Positions 34,524 through 44,700 of a stretch of 64,000 nucleotides of DNA are shown here, in pieces. The stretch comes from Rufibacter hautae (GTDB taxonomy: Bacteria; Bacteroidota; Bacteroidia; Cytophagales; Hymenobacteraceae), in NCBI RefSeq assembly GCF_008271695.1, contig NZ_VKKY01000001.1:1048589-1112588 (forward strand), given 5' to 3'. Numbering within the stretch: the first letter of the stretch is position 1; every line of letters begins with the position of its first letter. The notes under the pieces were generated by a model. It saw only the letters and a program-made list of their open reading frames with translations. It was not told where the DNA came from and did no database searches. The position numbers were made by a program, and so were the translations under genes.

Positions 34524-34597
34524 TGTTTTGAGGCTCACGCCTCACTGAAGTTGCAAACTTCAGATCATTTTGGGTCCAAGTCACAGACTTGAACCAG
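34524..34597 (+). repeat. Solo copy of the three-hairpin tail
   Basis: This matches the tails at 17394-17457 and 32779-32852. The middle stem is CTGAAG/CTTCAG here and CTGCAG/CTGCAG in the others, a paired change. It lies in the 373-base gap between the omega-amidase and VCBS genes, which otherwise shows nothing but the tandem duplication and the terminator. Confidence 0.75.
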
Positions 34598-34631
34598 AGT
34601 AAGGAGAATTGTGGAGGTGAAAAAAATCGTT

Positions 34632-34693
34632 AAAAGAGGACCCCGTTTCAAGGCTGATTTTTAGAAATCAGCCTTGAAACGGGGTCCTCTTTT
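34632..34693. terminator. Bidirectional terminator built on the dispersed palindrome
   Basis: Perfect 29-base arms (34632-34660 and 34665-34693) with loop TTAG; the inner part has the palindrome core GTTTCAAGGCTGATTT. It sits 24 bases past the VCBS gene stop. Confidence 0.88.
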
Positions 34694-34717
34694 CTAATGC
34701 TTTAGTTAGGGTTTTGA

Positions 34718-36946
34718 TTAGTGCTTCACTACTAATTTATGCGTCACCACCTTACCATCGGCGGCTTGGAGGCGCAGCAGGTAGAGGCCGGCAGGCAAGG
34801 CTGCGGTGGAGATTTCCTGGGGTTTGCCGGCTATTGTTTTTCCTTTCTTGATCAGGGCGCCTGCCACGTTATGCAGTTGGTAAGTGGCGTTTTTCTCCGT
34901 GAGCACCTGCACCAGTTTATCGGCCGGATTTGGGAAAACCTTGCCAAAGGAGCGCTCAGCCGTGGGGTTCTCTATGCCCAAAGGTTCGGTAATGGCTTTC
35001 ACGAAACGGAGACCTCCGGCATGCGTCCCGATGATGATTTCAGGCAAGGCATCGGGGTTGAGGTTACCGGTGGCCAGGACCATACCGGTGCCGAAATTCG
35101 CTTCTCCGTACTGCTGGGTGGAAGGCTGATAAAGCAGGTTCTCCTCTACCGGAAACGTGCCGGCAAGATGGTCTTGAAAGGCAGAGAACACCCGAAGCTT
35201 GCCGCTTTCATCGGTGGCGAGCAGGTCGGGTTTCTGGTCTAGGTTCACATCTGCTACGGTGACTTGGAGCCTTTTGCGTTCTACATCGGCCGCCAGGCCA
35301 CCAAATGCTTCGGAGATAAGCGCCCAGGTGGGGCTGGTGTTGGTGCCCGTGTTGCGGTAATAGGTGAGCCCTCCAGAGGTACGGCCAATGAGCACGTCCA
35401 ACTTTCCGTCGGCGTTCACATCATACAGGTAAGGCGTGTCGCCCTTGAACAGCAGAATGCCGGGTATGCCCACGGCGTTTGCCAGGGTGTAAGAGGCAGG
35501 TTGCCCGGCTGCGGCTTCGTTCAGGGCATACTTGAACTCCACGGTGTTGTTAGACGACTTGAAAGCGCTCCAGGCCAAGTCTGTTTTACCATCGGCGTTG
35601 ATGTCCAGCAGTTGGGGCTTCAAAGACTGCAAGCCTAAAGCGGAGAAACCCAGGAAGTCTGAATTGACATTTTGGAAAAGCGCATCGGTGGGAGTGCCTT
35701 GGTTCTGGAACAGCGTGAGCGAGGCGGCGTAGCGGCCATTCTCCAGCACGGCGGTGTTGCCTACCAGTAAGTCCAAGGCTTCGTTGCCGGTGAGGTTGCC
35801 CAAGGCCGGAGCGGCACCTTCGCCCACGTCTACCATCTGGTCCTGCAGGAAAGGCTGTTTTGAACTGGCAAATACAGGTTGGGCAGCGGTGCCTGTGTTG
35901 GCATACACCCACACCGAGCTCTTCAGGTTCACGTTCTGGTGCGAGTTGGAAGTCATGTTGGGCGCCACCACCAGATCGGGGATGCCGTCAAAAGTGACAT
36001 CCAGGTAATAGGCGGCCGGAAAAACGCTGAACTGCAGACCGGAGACGTTAGGCGGGAGGTTGTACTCGGCGCGGGTGATTTTAGGCTGCAGGTTGGTACC
36101 GGTGTTGTAGAGGCTGGCCAGATCGGGGCAGTCATCGTGGCCCGCGAGTAAGTCCAGCACGCCATCGGCGTTCAAGTCCAAAGGTAGCACGCTGGAGCCG
36201 CCAATGTGGTGGGTAGACGGGCAGTTCTCATTGAAGCGGTAGTTGTTGCAAGTTCCCACGCAGCGGGTTACCTGCCCCCAGTTAGAGGAGGTGCGGGTAA
36301 ACGTGAGCATGTTGCAGTTCAGCCCCTGCTCTACCCGCTCGTTGCGGTAATACTCCAGTTTGGTGCCGCCCGACCACTCCCAGGTAAGAATGTCCAGGTC
36401 GCCGTCATTGTCCATGTCTACAATGGCAGGCATGTCTTCTGAGCCCACCAGCAGGTTGGCATCGGTATTGAAGTAGACGGTAGGATGGGTGAGGTTGAAA
36501 CGGATTCCGGTGCTCGCCGAGGAGACGTTGGTGTACACTACCAACCCTTGGTTAGAGGCGGTGAACAGGTCTGGGGCGCCGTCGCAGTTGAAATCGCGGA
36601 GCAGGGCGAAAAACCGCAGTTCACGGGGGAAGGCGTTCTCGTACTCGGGGGCGTGCCGGTAAGCCCAGGTTCCGTTGGTCTGCACCGCCAGAAAAGTAGC
36701 CACGCGCTGCGAGCTTCGGTCAAAGACAAACAGGTCCTGTTGCTCGTCCTGGTTCAGGTCGATGGCCGAGAACTGCGGACTGTTGAACCCTCCGGCCCAG
36801 GGCAGTTTCAAGGATTGGCCAGCGGTGTTCTGCACGGTTGGCCCGGTTACCTCCTGCAGCCGGATGGGGTTCTGCGCCTGGGCAGTTTGCGCCAGGCCAA
36901 TTATCCAACTTAAGGAAAAGCCTAGTACCTTTAATGCTTTGTTCAT
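34718..36946 (-). CDS. FG-GAP/VCBS-repeat secreted protein with T9SS type A sorting domain
   Basis: A 742-residue surface protein. A signal peptide ends near QTAQAQ (residue 25). The central part is a beta-propeller of FG-GAP/VCBS-like repeats with calcium-binding-type motifs: DLNQDEQQDLFVFD, DFNCDGAPDLFTAS, DMDNDGDLDILTWE, DLNADGVLDLLAGHD, DVNADGKLDVLIGR and DVNLDQKPDLLATD. The C-terminus (SFGKVFPNPADKLVQVL ... GLYLLRLQAADGK) is a type A T9SS sorting domain, so it is exported and anchored or released. The role is probably adhesive or carbohydrate-associated; nothing specific is seen. It is divergent from murF with only 38 bases between, so both promoters lie there. Confidence 0.88.
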   Translation of the reverse strand: MNKALKVLGFSLSWIIGLAQTAQAQNPIRLQEVTGPTVQNTAGQSLKLPWAGGFNSPQFSAIDLNQDEQQDLFVFDRSSQRVATFLAVQTNGTWAYRHAPEYENAFPRELRFFALLRDFNCDGAPDLFTASNQGLVVYTNVSSASTGIRFNLTHPTVYFNTDANLLVGSEDMPAIVDMDNDGDLDILTWEWSGGTKLEYYRNERVEQGLNCNMLTFTRTSSNWGQVTRCVGTCNNYRFNENCPSTHHIGGSSVLPLDLNADGVLDLLAGHDDCPDLASLYNTGTNLQPKITRAEYNLPPNVSGLQFSVFPAAYYLDVTFDGIPDLVVAPNMTSNSHQNVNLKSSVWVYANTGTAAQPVFASSKQPFLQDQMVDVGEGAAPALGNLTGNEALDLLVGNTAVLENGRYAASLTLFQNQGTPTDALFQNVNSDFLGFSALGLQSLKPQLLDINADGKTDLAWSAFKSSNNTVEFKYALNEAAAGQPASYTLANAVGIPGILLFKGDTPYLYDVNADGKLDVLIGRTSGGLTYYRNTGTNTSPTWALISEAFGGLAADVERKRLQVTVADVNLDQKPDLLATDESGKLRVFSAFQDHLAGTFPVEENLLYQPSTQQYGEANFGTGMVLATGNLNPDALPEIIIGTHAGGLRFVKAITEPLGIENPTAERSFGKVFPNPADKLVQVLTEKNATYQLHNVAGALIKKGKTIAGKPQEISTAALPAGLYLLRLQAADGKVVTHKLVVKH

Positions 36947-36984
36947 TTATTCGTAATTCTAGACGTACAAAATAACTCTTTTCT

Positions 36985-38271
36985 ATGGCGGAGCTAGTGG
37001 AGCACCTGTATCAGAAATACCTGGAATGCCGGAAGGTAAGCACCGATTCCCGGGCGGAACAAGAAAACACGCTTTTTTTTGCGTTGGACGGCCCCAATTT
37101 CAAAGGCAGCCAGTTTGCCCAGATGGCGCTGGACAAAGGAGCCCGGTACGCCGTGGTACAGGACCCTACCATCACTGGTCCCAACATCATTCAGGTAGAA
37201 GACTCGCTTAAGGCCCTGCAGGAATTGGCGCTGCACCACCGCCTGCAACTGAGCATTCCCTTCATTGGCATCACCGGCAGCAACGGCAAAACCACTACCA
37301 AAGAACTCATCAACGCGGTCCTGAGCCAGAAATACAACGTGCTCTGCACCAAAGGCAACCTCAACAACCACATCGGGGTGCCGCTTACGCTGCTCAGCAT
37401 CCAGCCCGAGCATGAACTGGCCATCATTGAGATGGGCGCCAACCACCCCGGCGATATCGCGGAGCTCTGTTCCTATGCGTTGCCCACCCACGGCCTCATT
37501 ACTAACATCGGGAAAGCGCACCTGGAGGGTTTCGGGAGTCTGGAAGGCGTGGCCCGCACCAAGAGCGAACTGTACCTGCACCTGGACAAAGCCGAGGGCA
37601 CTGTCTTCGTGAATACATCTAACGAACACCTCATGCGCATGGTACGCCGGATCGCGAACAAAGTCACGTATTTCGGTCCGCAAGACGATTACACCGCCGA
37701 GTTGCTGCAGGCCGCCCCGCAGGTCGTTTACCGCGCCGCCAACGGCGAGGAAGTACGCACGCACCTGATGGGCTCTTACAACTTTGAGAACATGATGGCC
37801 GCCGCCTGCATCGGGCGATTTTTTGGGGTACCGCACGAGCAAATCAATGCCGCCATTGCCGGTTACGTGCCCACGAACAACCGCTCGCAGATTGTACAAA
37901 AAGACACCAACACCATTCTGCTGGATGCCTACAATGCCAACCCAAGCTCTATGTCTTTATCAGTTTCCAACTTCGGGCAGATGGCCGGTGAGTCTAAAGT
38001 CGTCATCCTGGGCGACATGCTGGAACTGGGCCAGGAAAGCGAAGCCGAGCACCGCGCCCTGGGTGAGCAACTGAGCCAGCAGCCCTTCGCACAGGTATTT
38101 CTCTGCGGAAAGGAAATGCGCTACGCCGCCGAAGTGAACCCTGATTTCCGCTACTTCGCCGAGAAAAGCGCCTTGGTGCAATGGCTCACCGATCACCCCG
38201 TCCGCAACAGCCACGTCCTGATCAAAGGCTCCCGCGGCATCGGTCTGGAAACGGTGGTGGATTTGCTGTAA
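36985..38271 (+). CDS. murF: UDP-N-acetylmuramoyl-tripeptide--D-alanyl-D-alanine ligase
   Basis: A 428-residue Mur ligase. It has the ATP-binding loop GITGSNGKTTTKELI (about 94-108), DSRAEQENTLFFALDGPNFKGSQF at the N-terminal UDP-binding domain typical of MurF, NLNNHIGVPLTLL, and the C-terminal LLDAYNANPSSM, a MurF signature. It adds D-Ala-D-Ala to UDP-MurNAc-tripeptide in the cytoplasm, the last soluble step of the peptidoglycan precursor. It is on its own here; other mur genes are not in the window. No anomalies. Confidence 0.96.
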   Translation: MAELVEHLYQKYLECRKVSTDSRAEQENTLFFALDGPNFKGSQFAQMALDKGARYAVVQDPTITGPNIIQVEDSLKALQELALHHRLQLSIPFIGITGSNGKTTTKELINAVLSQKYNVLCTKGNLNNHIGVPLTLLSIQPEHELAIIEMGANHPGDIAELCSYALPTHGLITNIGKAHLEGFGSLEGVARTKSELYLHLDKAEGTVFVNTSNEHLMRMVRRIANKVTYFGPQDDYTAELLQAAPQVVYRAANGEEVRTHLMGSYNFENMMAAACIGRFFGVPHEQINAAIAGYVPTNNRSQIVQKDTNTILLDAYNANPSSMSLSVSNFGQMAGESKVVILGDMLELGQESEAEHRALGEQLSQQPFAQVFLCGKEMRYAAEVNPDFRYFAEKSALVQWLTDHPVRNSHVLIKGSRGIGLETVVDLL

Positions 38272-38276
38272 GCACT

Positions 38277-38316
38277 GCGTTTAGGGTCTGTTTTCTGTAA
38301 AATTGGCCCTAAACGC
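38277..38316. repeat. Dispersed palindrome, full copy downstream of murF
   Basis: GCGTTTAGGGTCTGTTTTC and AATTGGCCCTAAACGC arms; it starts 5 bases after the murF stop region and may terminate it. Confidence 0.7.
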
Positions 38317-38396
38317 CGTTGGCGGAGACACTCGCAGGACTTTAGGACGCTGCGAGTTTTTTTTGAGAAGCGGCAATGGAAGAGGCAAACGTAATT

Positions 38397-38591
38397 GAAC
38401 CCACCCCTACCCCTCCCAGGAGGGGAATTCTCAGGAATGCGTGCTCGGCGTGGGTAAAAATTTCTTCACCTCCTTCAAAGGAAAAAAGCGTCTTTACCCA
38501 TTGTTGGTGTTCTCACTAACCAAAACTGCAACTTATATTGCGCACTGATGCATTGCGAGATTCCCCTCCTGGGAGGGGCAGGGGTGGGTTC
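38397..38591. mobile_element. MITE-like 195 bp inverted-repeat element
   Basis: Terminal arms 38397-38432 and 38557-38591 are reverse complements with one base change and one gap, starting GAACCCACCCCTACCCCTCC. No open frame and no clear target duplication are seen. The end sequence is the same C-rich repeat seen singly at 16758 and 32302. Confidence 0.55.
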
Positions 38592-38593
38592 TC

Positions 38594-38629
38594 GTTCTAA
38601 GCCAGTTTTCAATTAATCAGGCTAAAAAC
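38594..38629. repeat. Dispersed palindrome, degenerate copy
   Basis: AAGCCAGTTTTCAATT and ATCAGGCTAAAAAC arms, adjacent to the MITE-like element. Confidence 0.4.
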
Positions 38630-38645
38630 AGTTGAAGTTGATTCC

Positions 38646-38680
38646 CGTTTCGCGGTTGATTTTCTGAAAACAGGCCCAAA
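38646..38680. repeat. Dispersed palindrome, imperfect copy
   Basis: CGTTTCGCGGTTGATTTTC and GAAAACAGGCCCAAA arms. Confidence 0.4.
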
Positions 38681-38728
38681 TCAAAAGAGACTTCCTTCTC
38701 AGTTAAAACGCCATTTGCTAAACTATAA

Positions 38729-38770
38729 AAACAAGAAAGGAGACCATCTTCATGGTCTCCTTTCTTGTTT
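38729..38770. terminator. Terminator of the giant adhesin gene
   Basis: Perfect 19-base arms (38729-38747, 38752-38770) with loop CTTC, 15 bases past the stop codon of the minus-strand gene. Confidence 0.88.
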
Positions 38771-38784
38771 GAAAGCAACACTAC

Positions 38785-41700
38785 TTATTGCCTAATCACC
38801 TTGTTGTAGAAAATCTGATCCTTGTCAATCAGGCGCATGAAGTAGGCACCGGTGGCCAGGCTGCTCAGGTCAAGCTCGGTCTTGAACAATCCGCCTTGTA
38901 CTTTCACCTCTCGTTCCAGAATTGGCGTGCCCAAGGCATTGTACAGGATGATGGTTACTTTCTGCGAGCCTTTCTCAGACAGGTACTCCACCTGGGCCTT
39001 ATCACGGGTTGGGTTCGGGAACAGCTTCACGTAGGTGTTGTTGAGGCCGTACGGCGAGTCTGTGATGTCGTTCTTGGTGGTGGCACTGGCCACGGCGGTG
39101 TAGTCAGACTGCGCGCTGGTGGCGTTGATGGCCTTCAGGCGGTAGTAGTACGTGGTCTTGGTGGCGAGTCCTTTGTCTGCGTAGGCGATGGTGTTGGCGG
39201 GCAGCGTGGCTACCACGGCAAACGGTCCGGCTGCAGAGAAGGCTCTTTCCACCACCACCCCAGTCTCAGAAACGGTGTTGTCGGTCCAGGTCAGGTTGAT
39301 CTGAGTGCCGGATATTGCTTCCGCGGCCAAGGTGCCAGGTGCCAAAATCACTGGATTCACCGCGATGGCTTTAGACACCGAGGCGCCGCAATTTCCGTCC
39401 ACCGTGTAGGTAATAGTGAAGGTTCCGGTGCCTACCAAAGCAGGGTTGAAGGTTCCGTTCACCACGCCCATGCCGGCGTAGGTACCTCCTGCCGGCGAGC
39501 CGCCGGTCAGGGCAAACGGCGCGGTGGTCTCGGTTACCGGGGCCAGGTTCGCCAGGGTCACCGCCGATGCCGTGGTCACGGTTACTTTCTTCGTGACGCT
39601 GGTGGTACAGCCGTTCACGGGCACGGTATACGTCAAGGTGTGGGTTCCTTCGCCAGCCGTGGCCGGGTTGAATGTTCCGTTGGCACTTACACCCGTTCCG
39701 CTCCAGGTTCCGCCCGCCGGGCTGAACCCGGTTAGGTTGAAAGCAGCCTGGTTCTGGCAGACGGTCTGGTCGGCGCCTGCGTTTACCGGTGCGGTAATGC
39801 CCACGGTGAAGGCTTTGTCGCTTACGTCTTTCACACTGGTGGAGGTCGCGTCTTCCACCTTGATCACGAAGTTATCAGAAGCCGCCAACGTGGCCGGCAC
39901 CGTCCAGTTAAGCGAGCCGGTAGCGGCTTGACCTGTGGCGATGCTCTGGAACGTCTGGCCTCCGTTAGATGAGTATGAGACGTTCACGTTCTGCACGCCC
40001 TGGCTCCCCCACGCAATCTTGACAGGAGTACCCGGACAATACTGCTCGCTGCCGTTCGGCTGCAACACGGCCACTTTTTTGGTGTTATCCGTGCCTTTCA
40101 CCAGGAGACAGGCCTCGCCGGTCAGCTTCATCGGCTCCAGGTTTCCTACGTTATCCCTGCCTATGGAGAAGAAGCAGTAGGTTCTGCCCGGTTCGCCCTT
40201 GAAGGTGTAGGCTGTGCCTGCGCTCAGTTTGGCTTTCAGGATTGTGAAAGCTCCGCCGTTCTCAGACACGTACAGGTCATACGACTGTACGCCGCTTCCC
40301 TTCGCCTCGTCCTGGATGGTGATGGTTACCGGCGTAGTCGCTTCCACTAAGGCCGGCAACGCCGACACCTTAGATTGAGGGGCTTTCGCGTCCAGGATGT
40401 TTTGGGCTCGGTTTGTGATAATTGGGTCATTTGTATCGAAAACAATAGAACCTCGGGCATGAATGGTGTCTCCGGTCACGGCCGTGTTCTTCGGCAGCAC
40501 GGTGTAGGTCACGTAGCCTTCGCCGGCACCGCTGGCGTTGTTTTTAGGAAGGAAGCCTTTCAACGGATCGGCGGGCGGTAAGCCGGTGGTTGGGTCAACG
40601 GTCTGCAGAATCCAGAACGCCTCGTTCTCCACTACGTCTACCCCGGCGGTCACTTCCACGTTGTAGCCCACTGAATCTGCAATGACCAGAGTAGTCTGGT
40701 AACTGGCCAGATCTGCCGGCACGTTGAAGTTGAACGGACCGAACCCGAAGGAACCCAATCGGAAACTCAGCGGATCCAGGTCTTTGTCCAGCGGCACGGT
40801 AACCTGCACGCGCTGCGCCGGCGCCGAGGCCTTGGTAGAGTCATTCTCATACGTCACTTTGTAGCCCATCGGCACGGTGGAGGACACTATTCGGTTCGGC
40901 CCGAAGCCCACCGGCCCAATGATCTCGTTCGGGTCACAGGACGCCACGATATCGGTGCAGAAGAACAACTTCCCGAAGCAACTGGCCATGTTGATGCCCA
41001 ACTCCAGCGCACTGGAAGAGTTAAAGCAGCCAATGAGGTCAATCACAAACTGCACATCGCGTTTCCGGTCTCCTTCTGGTAAAGAGCAGCTATAGATGGA
41101 TAACCCGAATTTACCGGCATTGAGCACCGCGCTGGTAATTACCAACGGCGTAGGTCCGCCTTTCACGATGCCGATGGTGGTGTTCACCGCATCACCCACC
41201 CCACCAATAATGGCACTGGTGTAGCACTCTGAGGTAGCCGTGGAAACTGAGCCAATTACCGCCGAATACGGATCACTGGCGCCGGTGCGCACTTTCACCA
41301 TCTGGTTCAGGAAGTCCAGTCCTTTTTTACAGTCATCCTCAGAGAAAATGGTCTCATCACACTTCTTAGGTGTGGTGGGCGGTTGGTTGTCCTCCGGATT
41401 CTGCGGCTGTGGCCAACTAGGAATATACGACTTGCTGTACCGGTAAGAGCCCGGTCCTTTTGGTCTGGACGTAGGTTTTCTGTGCGGAGGGGTTCCCGGC
41501 GGAGTTCCTGGAGGCGGACCTGGTTGCTCAGGACCTACCGGACCAGTCGGGCCTGTGGGACCTTCCGGACCTGGGCCTTGCGGACCCGGGCCACCTTCGC
41601 CGCCTTCACCACCAGATCCGCCGCCCGGGCCACCCGGACCACCTGGGCCTCCAGGACCGCCCGGACCCGTTGGCCCACCGACTCCGCCTTTTCCGCCCGC

Positions 41701-44700
41701 GCCACCGGCTCCGCCGCCAGGGCCGCCGGCGCCACCCGGTCCGCCAGCACCAGGGCTCACAGTACCTGAGCCAGGGCCGCCTTGTCCGCCGGGAGTACCA
41801 GGTTCTCCGTATCCACCAGGGGCACCAGGTACGCCCGGTTCTCCCGTTTTGGGCACATATGCGGTAAAACACAGGTAAAGCGTATTGCCGATTACTTTCA
41901 CCGAGAACTTCCCTTTGTAGGTGTAGTTGTAGGCCACGAAACGAGACGTGTCAATGGCGAACTTATCAGCTGAGAAACCAGTGATGCCGCCCTCGGCTAC
42001 GGCAATGGGCCAGCATTTGTCCACGGCTGGGTACCAGCCTGCCAGGTAGCTTGGGTAATTGTCATAGTCCAGCGAGGAAACCCTGATCACGAAGGGGTTC
42101 TGCGCCGTGGCGGTGATGTTCAACCGGCCGTTGATTTTCACCAGATCCCAACCTGGGTCTGCCCCGGCATTGCCGTTGTACTTGTTGATTTCCCACAGAT
42201 AATCCTGCCCCGGCGCAAACGTAGCCGTTGGCATGAGGGTGGAACCTGGGCTGGCGCCCGGATCGTAGTCAAACGCCATCACCTCGGGGTTCTGGTCCTC
42301 TGACTGCGGCGGCTGCGGATTGGAAGGTACCGGCCCGCAGACAGGACAAGTGTAGTCAAAGCCGGTGGTGTCTGCAGAAGAAAGCAATCCGTTGGAAATA
42401 AGGGTAGCCATTACGGCTTCGCCGAATTTCCGCTGATTTCCGGCCAGCGTGAGCAATCCTTCCACCTGATCGGCTTTCAGTAGGGCTGGGTCAGCAAGAA
42501 TTGCCCGGCGGGAAATCTCTATCTGCTCACTCAGGTTGGTCATAAGCGTGCTCCTGGAATACGCCAGCAATTTCACTGTGAGCGGGAATCTGTTCAGTTT
42601 GAAATCCTTGAGGCCTACGTTGAGGGCAATGGTCATCTGCTCGCCCGGGGCCACGTTGCGGGAGATAAACGGTACTTCCTTTGCGCCGCCCACCACGGTG
42701 TAGTCGGTATTAGGAATGCCCGGCGCGATGGGCCAGTCAGAACCGGTCAGGAACTTGCCTTCGATTTTCTCTACTGTCACGTCTGCATCGCCCAGCACGG
42801 TAAGCGTACCGTGCAGTACTGGGATGTCCACGTTGGAGGTATTCCGGAAGGAGAAGGTGTACAATCCGCCTTTGCCCCGGCGCAGCACGTTTGGTGCCTG
42901 TGGCACATAGTCTACGGCATATTTACTTGCGGCTTCCACGGTTACTCCTTTGGCCAGCGTCTGCTGCTGGTTGTTGGGGTTGGTGGCTACCACGTCATAG
43001 ATGCCTTTGGGCGTATTGGCCAGACTCCAGCGTAGTTTCAATTCCATGCTGTTGACCATCTTCACCACCTCGGCGGTAGCGGCGGTGGTTCCGGTGTTGC
43101 CTTTCAAGATGATGGTAACGCCCTGCCGGAATCCGGCACCCAGCAACGTGCTGCTCACCACGCCCTGGCCCATGCGGTTAGGCGTGATGCTCATGATGGA
43201 GAACGGCAGCGCTTTAGCCAGCAAGGTCACGTTCTGGCTACCCCCGAATCCTGAGGAGGCCCTCACCAACACATAGTAGTTCCCGGCTTTGGTCTGCGGA
43301 ATGAGTACTTTTTGGTTGGGTCGGTTGACATCGGTGTACTTGAAGTCAAAGTTGGCGGCGGTAGGAATGCGGTTATAGGCCACATACACCTCGTTGAGGC
43401 CGTAGTTCTGGTCACTGGTCAAGGTCAGGAGCAGGTCCTGGTCTGCCGTAACGGCTACCTGGTAGAAGAGCTGATCGTTAAGCTTGAGCGGCGCGATCTC
43501 CGGCACGTTCAGGAAGAGGGACTTGATCTTGACGTTAACCGGTGTGTCTCCTACCTTCTGGTTGTTGTTGAGGTCACTCTCATGCACGGCATTGCTGGAG
43601 TTGGCCAACAGAATGCCCTGGTAACTGTTGGGGAGTATGCCGGGTACCGGAGCCATCAAGGTGCCGGAGACGGTCTGACCCGGCTCCAGGTTGATGCGGG
43701 TCTCGCCGTAGTTGATCAGTATGTCGGAGGCCGCGTTCAAGGTTGCATCGGTAGACAGGAACGCGCTGTTTCGCAGGTTCCCTACGGCGGCCACTGTGCC
43801 CACGTTCTTCACCGTGTACGCCGCCTGCAGGTTCTCGCCCAGGTACACACTAGGCGTCAGGTTCACTTTCTCCACGATGAGATCAGCCGGAGGCGCCGTG
43901 GTGATCTTCAGCGGGATGGCGATGGACAGGTTATTGTCTTCCTTGTCGTGCTCAAAGACCATGTCCTGGTTATCAGTGCGCACAAAGAGGTAATAGTCGC
44001 CAAGAAGATACTTGGGAATATCCAGTTCCACACTGTCTGTATAGCTGGCACCTTTGGCCAGGGTAACAGTTCTCACCTTGCTACCCAAATTCTGGCTCGT
44101 AGCAGTGGACGCCAGCGCCGGATCAAGCCCCAACCAGATGGCATCGTGCCAGTAAGACCGGTCACTGAGTTTGCTCACGGCCGTTCCCTGCCCCTGGTTT
44201 GTCACGGTAAATTTCACCTTCAGGTATTGTCCTGCAAAAGCCACGTTTGACGCCTCAATCTTGGATACCACCAGATCAGCGGCCGGATTAGAATTCAGAG
44301 TGATTTCCTTTACCTGCAGGTTGTTGGTCCTGTTCACCTCGTTGGAGATCAGTTTACCAGGGTCTGCCAGATGGATGAGGTAATAGGTGCCAGACAATCC
44401 TCTGGGGATCTCTGTTGTATAGGTGGCGTTGTAAGAAGCGCCCGGCTCTAAACCACTCACGCGGAAGCTCTTAGAGAAAAGCACAATATCGGCGGGATCC
44501 AGTTCTCTATCTTTGGAGAGGTATACCCCGTCTGCCCAGGTGGACACAATGGGGCTGCCGTTGCCTTTGTTGAAAACATTCCAATCCAGTTTAATGGACG
44601 TTCCGGCCTGCGCCACAGTTGGGGCGGCTAACCCGGAAACCTCCAGGTCTGGTTCCAGAGGAGCCAGCTTGATCCGCACCTTCGTCCCGAACCCTTTCAG

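Noticed and set aside
38397..38591. CRISPR array
   Set aside because: Only two inverted copies of the end sequence, no regularly spaced direct repeats, no cas gene in the window.
41383..41878. Overlapping Pro/Gly/Arg-rich frames on both strands
   Set aside because: They are alternative readings of the collagen-like stretch of the giant gene.
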